Shown here piece after piece: positions 43,318 through 52,123 of a DNA stretch of 59,120 nt. The DNA is taken from contig JARGOF010000031.1 in the NCBI GenBank assembly GCA_029212415.1, positions 1 to 59,120 on the forward strand, in the 5' to 3' direction. Position 1 is the first letter of the stretch. Every line of letters begins with the position of its first letter. Under the pieces are notes generated by a model. It did no database searches. It was not told the DNA's origin and saw nothing but the letters and a program-made list of their open reading frames with translations. The position numbers and the translations under genes were made by a program. The DNA is from Rhizobiaceae bacterium (GTDB lineage: Bacteria; Pseudomonadota; Alphaproteobacteria; Rhizobiales; Rhizobiaceae).

Positions 43318-44100
43318 GTGACAGATACAGTACTTGTCGAGCGTCGAGGCGCCGTGGTCTGGATAACGATCAACAGGCCCGAACGGCGCAATGCGCTGAA
43401 TGAAAGCGTGGCAAGCGGCATAGCAGCCGCTCTGGACGAAGCGGAAGCAAACGCCGAAGTTCGGGCTGTCGTTCTGACGGGTGCTGGAGACAAGGCCTTT
43501 TGTGCCGGTGGCGACCTTCAACTACAGGCGGATGGAACACCTTTCACAATCAATGCCGCTGATCCCCGGCATTATGTCGCCGCACTCCTGCGCCGTATGG
43601 ACGCCTGCCGTCTGCCGCTCGTTGCGCGCGTGAACGGCCACGCGCTCGCCGGAGGCTTCGGGCTGGTCTGCGCCTGCGACCTGGTGGTTGCCAGCGAAAA
43701 TGCGCTGATTGGCGTCACGGAAGTCAAGGTCGGGTTGTTTCCTGCGATGATACTGCCGTTCCTGTTGCGCACAGTACCCTACCGCCGAATCATGGAAATG
43801 TGCCTGACTGGCGAACCAATCCCCGCTGCAGACACTGTCATCGATGGCGTTGTCAACTATGCGGTTCCGGCCGAGGAACTTGATGACAAGCTGCAATGGC
43901 TGCTGGGGCGCATTACCGACAAGTCACCAACCGGCATCCGGCTCGGCAAACAGGGGCTGGCGAAAATTCGCGAAATGTCCACCGACGCCGCGCTCGAATA
44001 TGCGCAATTCATGTTGGCCAATATGGCGCGCACCAAGGACGCCGTCGAGGGTTTCCAGGCCTTCAACGAGAAGCGCGGCCCCAAGTGGACCGGGGAATGA
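43318..44100 (+). CDS. enoyl-CoA hydratase/isomerase (LiuC/AtuE-like)
   Basis: 260 residues from a GTG at 43318 behind AGGTGGAG; an ATG at 43267 is possible but overlaps a putative operator. Crotonase motifs are AFCAGGDLQ and ALAGGFGLVCACDLVVA, then VTEVKVGLFP. Of the two crotonase Glu, the first (GGGCEL in mitochondrial hydratase) is Gly here while the second (TEVKVG) remains, a pattern shared by methylglutaconyl/isohexenylglutaconyl-CoA hydratases. Its stop overlaps the AtuA start region (ATGA). Confidence 0.85.
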   Translation: MTDTVLVERRGAVVWITINRPERRNALNESVASGIAAALDEAEANAEVRAVVLTGAGDKAFCAGGDLQLQADGTPFTINAADPRHYVAALLRRMDACRLPLVARVNGHALAGGFGLVCACDLVVASENALIGVTEVKVGLFPAMILPFLLRTVPYRRIMEMCLTGEPIPAADTVIDGVVNYAVPAEELDDKLQWLLGRITDKSPTGIRLGKQGLAKIREMSTDAALEYAQFMLANMARTKDAVEGFQAFNEKRGPKWTGE

Positions 44101-44102
44101 CA

Positions 44103-45926
44103 ATGGCCGGCAAGGCAGTGCGCATTGGTTGCGGCGCGGGCTTTTGGGGCGATAGCCCTGAAGGGGCTGCGCAAATCGTGCGCTCTGGAAACGTCGATTA
44201 TCTGGTGATGGACTATCTGGCAGAGATCACCATGTCGATCCTCGCACGGATGAAGGGCAAACGTGCGGACCTTGGCTATGCGATTGATTTCGTCACTGCG
44301 GTCATGAAACCGCTTGCCCGGGAAATCGCCCAGAAGAATATCCGCGTTGTCACCAATGCCGGCGGCGTCAATCCGCAAGCTTGCCGCGACGCGCTGCTCG
44401 CGGTCTTCAAAGAGGTGGGTGTCGACCTCAAAGTTGCCGTCGTGCTGGGCGATGACCTGTCGGACCATGCGCACCGCTACCGCGAACAGGGCGTGAGGGA
44501 AATGTTTTCCGGCGCGCCGATGCCGGATCGGCTTGCCAGCGTCAGCGCCTATCTGGGCGCCTTTCCGATCGCCGCCGCACTCAATGCAGGCGCGGATATC
44601 GTCATCACGGGCCGGGCAGTGGATTCTGCCGTTGTCCTGGGGCCACTCATCCATGAATTCGGTTGGACGCCATCCGACTATGACACGCTGTCCGCCGGCA
44701 GTCTTGCCGGCCACCTTCTGGAATGTGGCCCGCAGGTCACCGGCGGTATCTTCACCGATTGGCATGACGTCAGCGGCTGGGATGATATGGGCTACCCCAT
44801 CGCCGAGTGTCATACCGACGGCAGCTTTATCGTCACCAAACCTGACAACACCGGCGGCCTGGTCACTCCGGCCTCAGTGGCCGAGCAGGTCGTTTATGAA
44901 GTCGGAGACCCCGCAAGCTACATCCTCCCGGATGTGATCGCAGACTGGAGCGCGATCCGGCTCGAACAGGTCGGGCCAGATCGCGTGAAGGTCAGCGGCG
45001 CCAAGGGACGACCGCCGACGGACAGCTACAAGGTCAGCGCCACCTATGCCGACGGTTACCGCGCCTATGTCACCATGGCGATCATCGGTCGCGATGCAGT
45101 CGCCAAGGCTCGAGCGACCGGCGAAGCCATTCTCAAACGCGCCAACCGCTTGATCACCAAAGCCGACTTTGCGGAATTTTCTGAAACCTCTGTCGAAATT
45201 CTCGGCAGCGAAGCCAATTACGGAGCGCAGGCGCGCCGGGCAGATACGCGGGAGGTTATCCTGAAGATCGCCGTCAGGCATCCGGTCAAGGACGCGCTGA
45301 AAATCTTTGCTCGGGAGATTTTTCAGTCGGCGACAGCAATGGCGCAGGGACTGACAGGATTTGCCGGTGGCAGACCAGAGCCGCAACCGGTCATCCGCCT
45401 GTTTTCCTTTACCTCCGCCAAACACGATATTCCAGTCACTGTCGCATTCGAAGGCCGAACCATTAAAGTGCCCCTTCATGTTCCCGACAAGGTCGATGGA
45501 GACGAGGCGCGAGCAATCACCCCGGGCCCGGTCGCGGTTCCGGCGGGTCCCCTTGCCACCGTTCCGCTCATTGCGCTTGCGCATGGCCGTAGCGGCGACA
45601 AGGGCGATATCGGCAACATCGGAATTCTGGCGCGAGAACCTGAATATCTGCCCTGGATCCGGCGCAGCGCCACCCCTGACGCCGTGCGCGAATACTTTGC
45701 CCATTTTGTCAAAGGCGATGTCGATCGATTTGAATGGCCTGGACTCAACGGCCTTAATTTTCTGCTCCATCAGGGGCTTGGAGGTGGTGGCATCGCCTCA
45801 CTTCGCCATGACCCGCAAGGCAAGGCACTGGCGGGCATCATGATGGACTTTCCGGTGGAGGTGCCTGTCGAATGGGTGACGCCGGGTGGAGCGTTGGAAG
45901 ACTGGCAGAAAGAGGCCATCGCATGA
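44103..45926 (+). CDS. acyclic terpene utilisation AtuA-like protein (DUF1446)
   Basis: 607 residues from the ATG at 44103 (GGGGA six bases upstream; ATG 44097 also possible). The DUF1446 N-terminal region has RIGCGAGFWGDSPEGA, VTNAGGVNPQAC and ITGRAVDSAVVLGPLIHEFG; a C-terminal domain starts near 490 (LIALAHGRSGDKGDIGNIG). AtuA is required for citronellol/geraniol catabolism in P. aeruginosa; its reaction is not settled. Immediate neighbours are carboxylase genes, as in the atu cluster. Confidence 0.87.
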   Translation: MAGKAVRIGCGAGFWGDSPEGAAQIVRSGNVDYLVMDYLAEITMSILARMKGKRADLGYAIDFVTAVMKPLAREIAQKNIRVVTNAGGVNPQACRDALLAVFKEVGVDLKVAVVLGDDLSDHAHRYREQGVREMFSGAPMPDRLASVSAYLGAFPIAAALNAGADIVITGRAVDSAVVLGPLIHEFGWTPSDYDTLSAGSLAGHLLECGPQVTGGIFTDWHDVSGWDDMGYPIAECHTDGSFIVTKPDNTGGLVTPASVAEQVVYEVGDPASYILPDVIADWSAIRLEQVGPDRVKVSGAKGRPPTDSYKVSATYADGYRAYVTMAIIGRDAVAKARATGEAILKRANRLITKADFAEFSETSVEILGSEANYGAQARRADTREVILKIAVRHPVKDALKIFAREIFQSATAMAQGLTGFAGGRPEPQPVIRLFSFTSAKHDIPVTVAFEGRTIKVPLHVPDKVDGDEARAITPGPVAVPAGPLATVPLIALAHGRSGDKGDIGNIGILAREPEYLPWIRRSATPDAVREYFAHFVKGDVDRFEWPGLNGLNFLLHQGLGGGGIASLRHDPQGKALAGIMMDFPVEVPVEWVTPGGALEDWQKEAIA

Positions 45927-47407
45927 GCAACCCACTATTCAACAAGGTTCTGGTGGCCAACCGCGGCGAAATCGCCTGTCGCATCATGCGGACGCTTTCG
46001 CAGATGGGGATTCCCACGGTCGCCATATATCATGCGGCGGAAACCAAGGCACGGCATGTGCAAATGGCGGACAAGGCCGTGGAAATTTACGGCGAAACAC
46101 CTGTTGCCGCCCATTTGGACATGGGCCAGATTATCGAGATCGCCCGCAATCTCGAGGTTGACGCCATCCATCCGGGCTATGGCTTTCTCTCGGAGAACGC
46201 CAACTTTGCAGCCGCTGTAGCGGACGCCGGCATGACTTTTATCGGACCGGACGCCGAGACGATCGCCTTGATGGGCGACAAGATTTCGGCCCGTAATTTT
46301 GCGGAAAAGCACAATGTTGCGGTTGCACCCTCTGTTATGCCGACAGATGATCTTGATGACTTCATCGAGAAGGCCGCCGGCATCGGCTATCCGCTTCTGA
46401 TAAAGGCGGCTGCCGGGGGCGGCGGCAAAGGCATGAGCATCGTTCGCGAGGCGGCAGCGCTTGTCGAGGCTGCCCGCGTCGCTTCCAGCGAGGCCCAACG
46501 CTATTTTGGTGACGGAAGAGTCTATGCAGAAACATATGTGGACCATCCCCGCCATATAGAAGTGCAGGTTCTGGGTGACGGCAAGGGCGGCGCCATTCAT
46601 CTTTTCGAGCGCGAATGTTCCGTACAGCGCCGCTTCCAGAAGATTATCGAAGAAGCCCCTGCGCCGAACCTTTCTGCCGAATTGCGCGATGAGATCTGCA
46701 CCTCGGCCACACGTCTTGCCGCAGCTGCCAACTACAAGAACGCCGGCACTGTTGAATATATCCTGGGGGCCGATGGGCGCTTCTTCTTCCTTGAGATGAA
46801 CACCCGGCTACAGGTGGAACACCCGGTCACTGAAATGATCACCGGTATCGATCTGGTGCATGCGCAAATCGAGATTGCAGCCGGCAAAGGGCTTCCCCTG
46901 CCCCAATCCGAAGTGCGCACCTCCGGTCACGCCGTGGAATGCAGGATCTGCGCAGAAAATCCCGAACAGGACTTCATGCCGGAGACCGGCGTCGTGCGGC
47001 ATCTCGGCGTACCGGAAGCAGAATGGCTGCGTTTCGAAAATGCGTTGACGCACGGGCAAAAGATCACCGCCGATTTCGACCCCATGCTGGCCAAACTCGT
47101 CGCCCATGGCCCCAACCGCGATGCAGCCATCGAGCGCTCGATTGCAGCCCTCGGCGAACTCGCACTTCTGGGCGTGAAAACGAATATCGATTATCTCGCG
47201 CGGCTCATCAACCACGATGCTTTCAGGGCAGCCGAGCTGCATACCGGTTTCATTGCTCAGCATCGGGACGACCTCGCACCCAAGGCATTGAATGAAACCG
47301 AGCGTGCACAGATTCTGGCCGCCGCCTTTCTCGGCTTTCGACAGACACGTGATCTCATCGTCGGCACACCGGAGCCGCATGCTGCAATCGGCGGATGGAG
47401 GAACTGA
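45923..47407 (+). CDS. biotin carboxylase subunit of acyl-CoA carboxylase
   Basis: 494 residues from the ATG at 45923, overlapping the AtuA stop (ATGA). Full biotin carboxylase motifs are KVLVANRGEIACRI, KAAAGGGGKGMSIV (ATP-grasp), FERECSVQRRFQKI and FLEMNTRLQVEHPVTE. It stops after the carboxylase domain; in MCC, PCC and AtuF alpha subunits the same chain continues for about 170 residues into the BT and biotin domains, which here are encoded by the next gene. It carboxylates biotin with ATP and bicarbonate. Confidence 0.88.
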   Translation: MSNPLFNKVLVANRGEIACRIMRTLSQMGIPTVAIYHAAETKARHVQMADKAVEIYGETPVAAHLDMGQIIEIARNLEVDAIHPGYGFLSENANFAAAVADAGMTFIGPDAETIALMGDKISARNFAEKHNVAVAPSVMPTDDLDDFIEKAAGIGYPLLIKAAAGGGGKGMSIVREAAALVEAARVASSEAQRYFGDGRVYAETYVDHPRHIEVQVLGDGKGGAIHLFERECSVQRRFQKIIEEAPAPNLSAELRDEICTSATRLAAAANYKNAGTVEYILGADGRFFFLEMNTRLQVEHPVTEMITGIDLVHAQIEIAAGKGLPLPQSEVRTSGHAVECRICAENPEQDFMPETGVVRHLGVPEAEWLRFENALTHGQKITADFDPMLAKLVAHGPNRDAAIERSIAALGELALLGVKTNIDYLARLINHDAFRAAELHTGFIAQHRDDLAPKALNETERAQILAAAFLGFRQTRDLIVGTPEPHAAIGGWRN

Positions 47408-47409
47408 CG

Positions 47410-47913
47410 ATGGGTTTCCAATTGATCCTTGATGGTGAGGAACACGACGTCGCCATTGTTCGGCGCAGGCCACATCTGGTCTTGCGCATTGATGGCATCG
47501 AGCACGAATTCTCCGAGATCGGCGGACCAGGCGACGGTCTGCATGCGTTGAAATCCGGCAAACATCCGATTGATTTCATCCGCGCCTCGGACAATGAGCG
47601 CCAGATCATTCGGCTCGGTGGACGGACGTTCGAAGTGGACCATATCGATCCATTCTCAGAAGGCATGGAGAGCGGTGGCAACAAGGATGCCGTGCGTTCG
47701 CCAATGCCCGGAACCGTCGTTTCCATCCAGTGCAAGGAAGGCGACACGGTGGTGCGTGGCACACCGCTGGTGACGATTGAAAGCATGAAGCTGCAGACCG
47801 TGTTGTCTGCCATGCGCGAAGGAACTGTGGCTGAAATATTGCGGGTCGAGGGCGAAACTTTCGAAAAAGACGCGATCATCGTCATGCTGGAACCAGAGAC
47901 AGAGAAGGCCTGA
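47410..47913 (+). CDS. separate biotin carrier subunit of the carboxylase
   Basis: 167 residues. The C-terminal biotinyl domain has SPMPGTVVSIQCKEGDTV and the biotin site ESMKLQ with Lys127. The N-terminal ~90 residues (LILDGEEHDVAIVRR) resemble part of the BT linker domain that binds the beta subunit. With the preceding gene it makes up one alpha subunit split in two. It starts two bases after the carboxylase stop. Confidence 0.85.
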   Translation: MGFQLILDGEEHDVAIVRRRPHLVLRIDGIEHEFSEIGGPGDGLHALKSGKHPIDFIRASDNERQIIRLGGRTFEVDHIDPFSEGMESGGNKDAVRSPMPGTVVSIQCKEGDTVVRGTPLVTIESMKLQTVLSAMREGTVAEILRVEGETFEKDAIIVMLEPETEKA

Positions 47914-47918
47914 CAGAC

Positions 47919-49526
47919 ATGCGCAAGATCCAATCCATGATCTCTACGGCTTCGCCCGATTTCCGCACCTACGATGCCCACAATCGGCGCATTCTGACGG
48001 AATTTCGCGAAAAGCAGGAGGCAGCACGCCATAGCCGCAAGCAACGCGACCTCGACCGGCTGGAAAAACAAGGCAAGATGCGTCCACGCGAGCGGATCGA
48101 AATGTTGCTCGATCCGGGTACGCCATTCCTCGAGCTGTCATCGCTGGCCGCCAATATGGCTTACGACGGCGGCTCACCCTCGGCCAGTTCCATCGTCGGC
48201 ATAGGCGTGGTCTCCGGCCGCGAGGTCATGATCCGCGCCGACGATCCGACCATCAAAGGCGGTGCATGGTATCCTTTGACCATCAAGAAGATCGTTCGCG
48301 CACTTGATATCGCCATCGAAAACCGCCTGCCTGTGATCCACCTTTGCGATAGCGCCGGCGGTTTCCTGCAACTGCAATCGGATTTGTTTCCTGACAAATT
48401 CATGGGCGGACGGATTTTCCGCAATCAATCCATTCTGTCCAAGATGGGCGTAAAACAATTGGCGCTCGTCTTCGGCCATTGCACCGCAGGCGGCGCCTAT
48501 ATTCCGGGCCTTTCGGATTACAATGTCATCGTGCGCGGCACCGGCGCGGTTTTCCTGGGCGGTCCGCCGCTCGTCAAGGCTGCGACCGGCGAAGAGGTGA
48601 GCGTCGAGGAACTGGGTGGTGCGGACATGCACACTTCAGTCTCCGGCTCGTGCGATTACCCCGCCTCAAGCGAAGCAGAAGCCATTCACATCGGGCGCGA
48701 AATCGTTGCTCAGTGGGAGCGCCCGAAGAAATGGGATTGCCAACGCGAAACGCCGGAAGATCCCGCCTACGACCCCGACGAGCTTTACGGCATCATTCCC
48801 GATGACATCAAAAAGCATTTCGACATGCGCGAGGTCATTGCGCGTATGGTCGACGGCAGCCGCTTCCACGAGTATCAGCCGAATTACGGCACGACATTGA
48901 TTTGCGGTTTCGCTCATATCTGGGGCTACAAGGTCGGCATTCTTGCCAATAATGGCGTGCTCTTCAATGATTCCTCGCTCAAGGGCGCCCATTTCATGGA
49001 GCTCTGCAACCAGAACAATACGCCGCTGGTCTTCCTGCAAAACATAACGGGATACATGATCGGGCGCGAATATGAGCGACGCGGCATTACCAAGGACGGC
49101 GCCAAGATGATCATGGCGCAGAGCTGTTCCCACGTGCCCAAATTCACCGTCATGTGTAACGGATCATTCGGCGCGGGCAATTACGGCATGTGCGGCCGCG
49201 CCTTTGACGGGCGCTTCATGTTCTGCTGGCCAAATCACCAGATCGGCGTCATGGGCGGTGACCAGGCCGCCAACACGCTTGCCGAGGTCAAGATCAACCA
49301 GATGAAACGCAATGGTGGCGTGGTTGATGAGGCAGAAGTCCAGAAACTCTCGGAAGAGACCCGCTCGGCCTATCAGGAGCAGCTTTCAGCCTACTATTCG
49401 ACATCGCAACTCTGGGATGACGGGATCATCGACCCGGTCGACACCCGCAATGCGCTCGGCGTCTCAATTTCCGCTTCCCTCAATGCGCCGCTCGGTGATC
49501 CGGGATACGGCGTTTTCAGGTTTTAG
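47919..49526 (+). CDS. carboxyltransferase (beta) subunit, geranyl/methylcrotonyl-CoA carboxylase type
   Basis: 535 residues, the crotonase-like carboxyltransferase fold in two halves. Motifs are GGSPSASSIVGIGVVSGREV, HCTAGGAYIPGLSDYNVIV, FLGGPPLVKAATGEEVSVEE and NITGYMIGREYERRGITKDG with GAGNYGMCGRAFD. It transfers the carboxyl from biotin to the gamma carbon of an alpha,beta-unsaturated acyl-CoA. AtuA next door favours a terpenoid acyl-CoA, but the acyl pocket was not modelled, so methylcrotonyl-CoA remains possible. Confidence 0.87.
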   Translation: MRKIQSMISTASPDFRTYDAHNRRILTEFREKQEAARHSRKQRDLDRLEKQGKMRPRERIEMLLDPGTPFLELSSLAANMAYDGGSPSASSIVGIGVVSGREVMIRADDPTIKGGAWYPLTIKKIVRALDIAIENRLPVIHLCDSAGGFLQLQSDLFPDKFMGGRIFRNQSILSKMGVKQLALVFGHCTAGGAYIPGLSDYNVIVRGTGAVFLGGPPLVKAATGEEVSVEELGGADMHTSVSGSCDYPASSEAEAIHIGREIVAQWERPKKWDCQRETPEDPAYDPDELYGIIPDDIKKHFDMREVIARMVDGSRFHEYQPNYGTTLICGFAHIWGYKVGILANNGVLFNDSSLKGAHFMELCNQNNTPLVFLQNITGYMIGREYERRGITKDGAKMIMAQSCSHVPKFTVMCNGSFGAGNYGMCGRAFDGRFMFCWPNHQIGVMGGDQAANTLAEVKINQMKRNGGVVDEAEVQKLSEETRSAYQEQLSAYYSTSQLWDDGIIDPVDTRNALGVSISASLNAPLGDPGYGVFRF

Positions 49527-49529
49527 CCG

Positions 49530-50132
49530 ATGGCCGAAGCAATCCGTTTCTATTTTGACTTTGCCTCACCCTATGCTTATTTCGCCAGCCGCGAGATTGA
49601 GAAAGTCGCTGCGGACTGTGATCGATCCGTCGAATGGAGGCCCGTTTTGCTTTGGGCCGTCCTCAAGGCCCACGAGATTGCGCCGCCGATGGATGCGCCG
49701 GTCAAACGCGACTATTTCTTCAAGGATATGGCGCGTTCCGCTCGTTTCTATGGCTTGCCCTACGAACAACCGGCGAAATTTCCTTTGTCGTCACATCTGG
49801 CAGCGCGGCTTTTCCACTTCATCGACAGGGATGACTCGCAGGCATCGATCACATTCGCGCGGCGGGTTTTTTCCACCTTTTTCGTCGAGGGCGGTGATAT
49901 CTCTGATGAAACAGTCATGACGGCGCTTGCAAGCGACGTCGGCTTGTCTTCAGAACTGGCCAAAGAAGGCATGAAGGGACCGCAGGGCCGCGCGCTGCTG
50001 GAATCGGCGGTGAGCGAAGCAATTGCAGATGGCGTGATCGGTTCTCCGTTTTTCATCGCCGACGGCGAGAAATATTTCGGTGCAGATCGTTTGTCACACC
50101 TTGCCCGGTTTCTGAAGGCGACACAAAAATGA
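49530..50132 (+). CDS. DsbA-family / 2-hydroxychromene-2-carboxylate isomerase-like protein
   Basis: 200 residues of the kappa-GST/HCCA isomerase group: FYFDFASPYAYFAS with the glutathione-contacting Ser13, GLPYEQPAKFP and GSPFFIADGEKYFG. HCCA isomerase acts in naphthalene breakdown using glutathione; its presence inside a branched acyl-CoA carboxylase operon, three bases after the beta subunit, is unusual. It may be a glutathione-dependent cis/trans isomerase for an unsaturated intermediate; that is inference. Confidence 0.82.
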   Translation: MAEAIRFYFDFASPYAYFASREIEKVAADCDRSVEWRPVLLWAVLKAHEIAPPMDAPVKRDYFFKDMARSARFYGLPYEQPAKFPLSSHLAARLFHFIDRDDSQASITFARRVFSTFFVEGGDISDETVMTALASDVGLSSELAKEGMKGPQGRALLESAVSEAIADGVIGSPFFIADGEKYFGADRLSHLARFLKATQK

Positions 50133-50241
50133 CATCGAGGCCCAAAAGATTTTCACGGGAAGCACCATTTTCATCGCGTCGATTGGATATGACGCGAGGG
50201 TTCACACTGCCCAGGCATGCTTGGCAAAAAGGATTGCATTG

Positions 50242-50892
50242 ATGAGCGAAGACACCTTGAAACCAACGCATTACATCAATTCGGATCACCCCGATATCCA
50301 AGGTTTCACGCAGGACCACGCAGGCACGGGGGATGACGTCTCCAAGGCTGTTAATCTCTATTACGCGGTCCGCGATGCGGTCCCGTACAATATCTATGCA
50401 TTCGCGCTTGATGAACCAAACTTCGTTGCCTCCAACGTTCTAAAGTCGGAAAATGCGTTTTGCGTTCCGAAGGCGGTCGCGCTCGCCGCTGTCGCCAGAG
50501 CCGCGGGAATTCCGTCCAAGGTTGGTTTTGCAGATGTGCGAAACCACATCACCACCCCGCGCGTCACCGAATTGATGGGCAATGACATTTTCCGTTGGCA
50601 CGCCTATACAGCACTCTATCTGGATGGAAACTGGGTAAAGGCGACGCCGGCATTCGATCTGGAACTTTGCCAGCGCCATGAGATGATGCCGCTGGATTTC
50701 AACGGACGTGATGACTCCATATTTCATCCTCATGATACCAAGGGGCGCCGTCATATGGAGTATCTCGCGTTTCACGGCGAATTCACCGACATGCCCTTTG
50801 AGACATTTGCGGGCGAAATGCGCGCCAGCTATTCGCGGATGCTTGAGGCATTTGCAAAGGACCGTGCCGAAAGGCGTATGTCAAAACACTGA
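50242..50892 (+). CDS. transglutaminase-like protein
   Basis: 216 residues from the ATG at 50242. The papain-like transglutaminase core is present with Cys74 (ENAFCVPKAVALAAVARAAG), His120 (RWHAYTALYLDGNWVK) and Asp139 (ATPAFD), in the right order and spacing. Transglutaminase-like proteins are mostly proteases or amidases. There is no signal peptide, so it is cytosolic. It lies 109 bases after the previous gene and 25 before the thiolase; its role in the pathway is unknown. Confidence 0.8.
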   Translation: MSEDTLKPTHYINSDHPDIQGFTQDHAGTGDDVSKAVNLYYAVRDAVPYNIYAFALDEPNFVASNVLKSENAFCVPKAVALAAVARAAGIPSKVGFADVRNHITTPRVTELMGNDIFRWHAYTALYLDGNWVKATPAFDLELCQRHEMMPLDFNGRDDSIFHPHDTKGRRHMEYLAFHGEFTDMPFETFAGEMRASYSRMLEAFAKDRAERRMSKH

Positions 50893-50917
50893 CAACAACC
50901 CGACAAAGAAGGTCATC

Positions 50918-52099
50918 ATGACACAGGCAGTTCACATTCTTGCAGGTAACCGCACTGCAATCGGCACTTTTGGCGGGTCACTTTCAGCGCAAGAACCCAG
51001 CGCGCTCGGTGCGTCTGTCGCTGTGGAAGCCATGAAACGCGCCTCTGTCGATCCGGCAGAGATCGGCCACGTGGTCTACGGCAATGTCATCCCGACCGGG
51101 CCGCATGACGCCTATTTGGGGCGGGCCGCTGCACTGGGTGCAGGCATTCCTGAAGAAGCGCCCGCAATGACGCTCAACCGCCTGTGCGGCAGTGGGGCTC
51201 AAGCCATTGTTTCTGTCGCCCAGAACATCATGCTTGGCGATTGCCAGGTGGGGCTTGCCGGAGGCACGGAAGTGATGAGCCGCGCTCCGCATTATCTCCA
51301 GGCCGGGCGGTTCGGGCAGAAGATGGGCGATGCGAAAATGATCGACGGGCTTACCGGCATTTTGACCGACCCTTTCGGCAGCGGCATCATGGGCGTCACT
51401 GCCGAAAATGTTTCCGAGAAGTACCATATCTGTCGGGAGGATCAGGACGCCTTTGCGCTTGAAAGCCAGCAGCGTGCCGCCCATGCGATCAGGAATGGGC
51501 ATTTCAAGACACAGATTTTGCCGCTTGAAGTAAAGGCCGGACGCACGTCGCATATTTTCGAAACGGATGAACACCCCAAGTCGGATACGACAATGGAAGG
51601 GCTTGCGGCGCTTAGGCCCGCCTTCAAAAAGGATGGCACAGTCACGGCTGGAAATTCCTCGGGCATCAATGACGGTGCGGCTGCGGTGGTCCTTGCCTCC
51701 GAAGACTACGTCAACCGCAACGGCGCAAAAACGCTCGGTCGTCTTGTAGGCTACGCCCATTCGGGTGTCGAACCCAGGATCATGGGTATCGGACCGGTGC
51801 CTGCTGTTCGCATGCTGCTTGAGCGGACAGGCCTGTCGCTTTCCGACATTGATGTCATCGAATCCAATGAAGCCTTTGCAGCACAGGCGCTTGCCGTCAG
51901 TCGCGAACTCAAGTTCGATCCGCAGAAGGTCAATCCTGACGGCGGCGCCGTCGCACTTGGCCATCCGGTCGGAGCAACAGGGGTCATTCTGAGCCTAAAA
52001 GCGCTTTACTATCTCGAGCGCACCGGCGGACGCTACGCTATTGTCACCATGTGTATCGGCGGCGGACAAGGTATCGCTCTGGCGTTTGAACGCGGATAA
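50918..52099 (+). CDS. thiolase (acetyl-CoA C-acyltransferase)
   Basis: 393 residues from the ATG at 50918 (AAAGAAGG upstream). The nucleophile is Cys90 in LNRLCGSGAQA, followed by SNEAFAAQA, GGAVALGHPVGATG with its His, and the second Cys in MCIGGGQG: a complete degradative thiolase site. It cleaves a 3-ketoacyl-CoA with CoA to give acetyl-CoA or propionyl-CoA. It is the last gene of the AtuA-carboxylase operon. Confidence 0.9.
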   Translation: MTQAVHILAGNRTAIGTFGGSLSAQEPSALGASVAVEAMKRASVDPAEIGHVVYGNVIPTGPHDAYLGRAAALGAGIPEEAPAMTLNRLCGSGAQAIVSVAQNIMLGDCQVGLAGGTEVMSRAPHYLQAGRFGQKMGDAKMIDGLTGILTDPFGSGIMGVTAENVSEKYHICREDQDAFALESQQRAAHAIRNGHFKTQILPLEVKAGRTSHIFETDEHPKSDTTMEGLAALRPAFKKDGTVTAGNSSGINDGAAAVVLASEDYVNRNGAKTLGRLVGYAHSGVEPRIMGIGPVPAVRMLLERTGLSLSDIDVIESNEAFAAQALAVSRELKFDPQKVNPDGGAVALGHPVGATGVILSLKALYYLERTGGRYAIVTMCIGGGQGIALAFERG

Positions 52100-52123
52100 T
52101 GGTCAACTCAAAGATAGCTACAC

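Noticed and set aside
44103-49526. Leucine/isovalerate (Liu) cluster
   Set aside because: AtuA is present and no HMG-CoA lyase gene is seen; kept only as an alternative for the carboxylase substrate.
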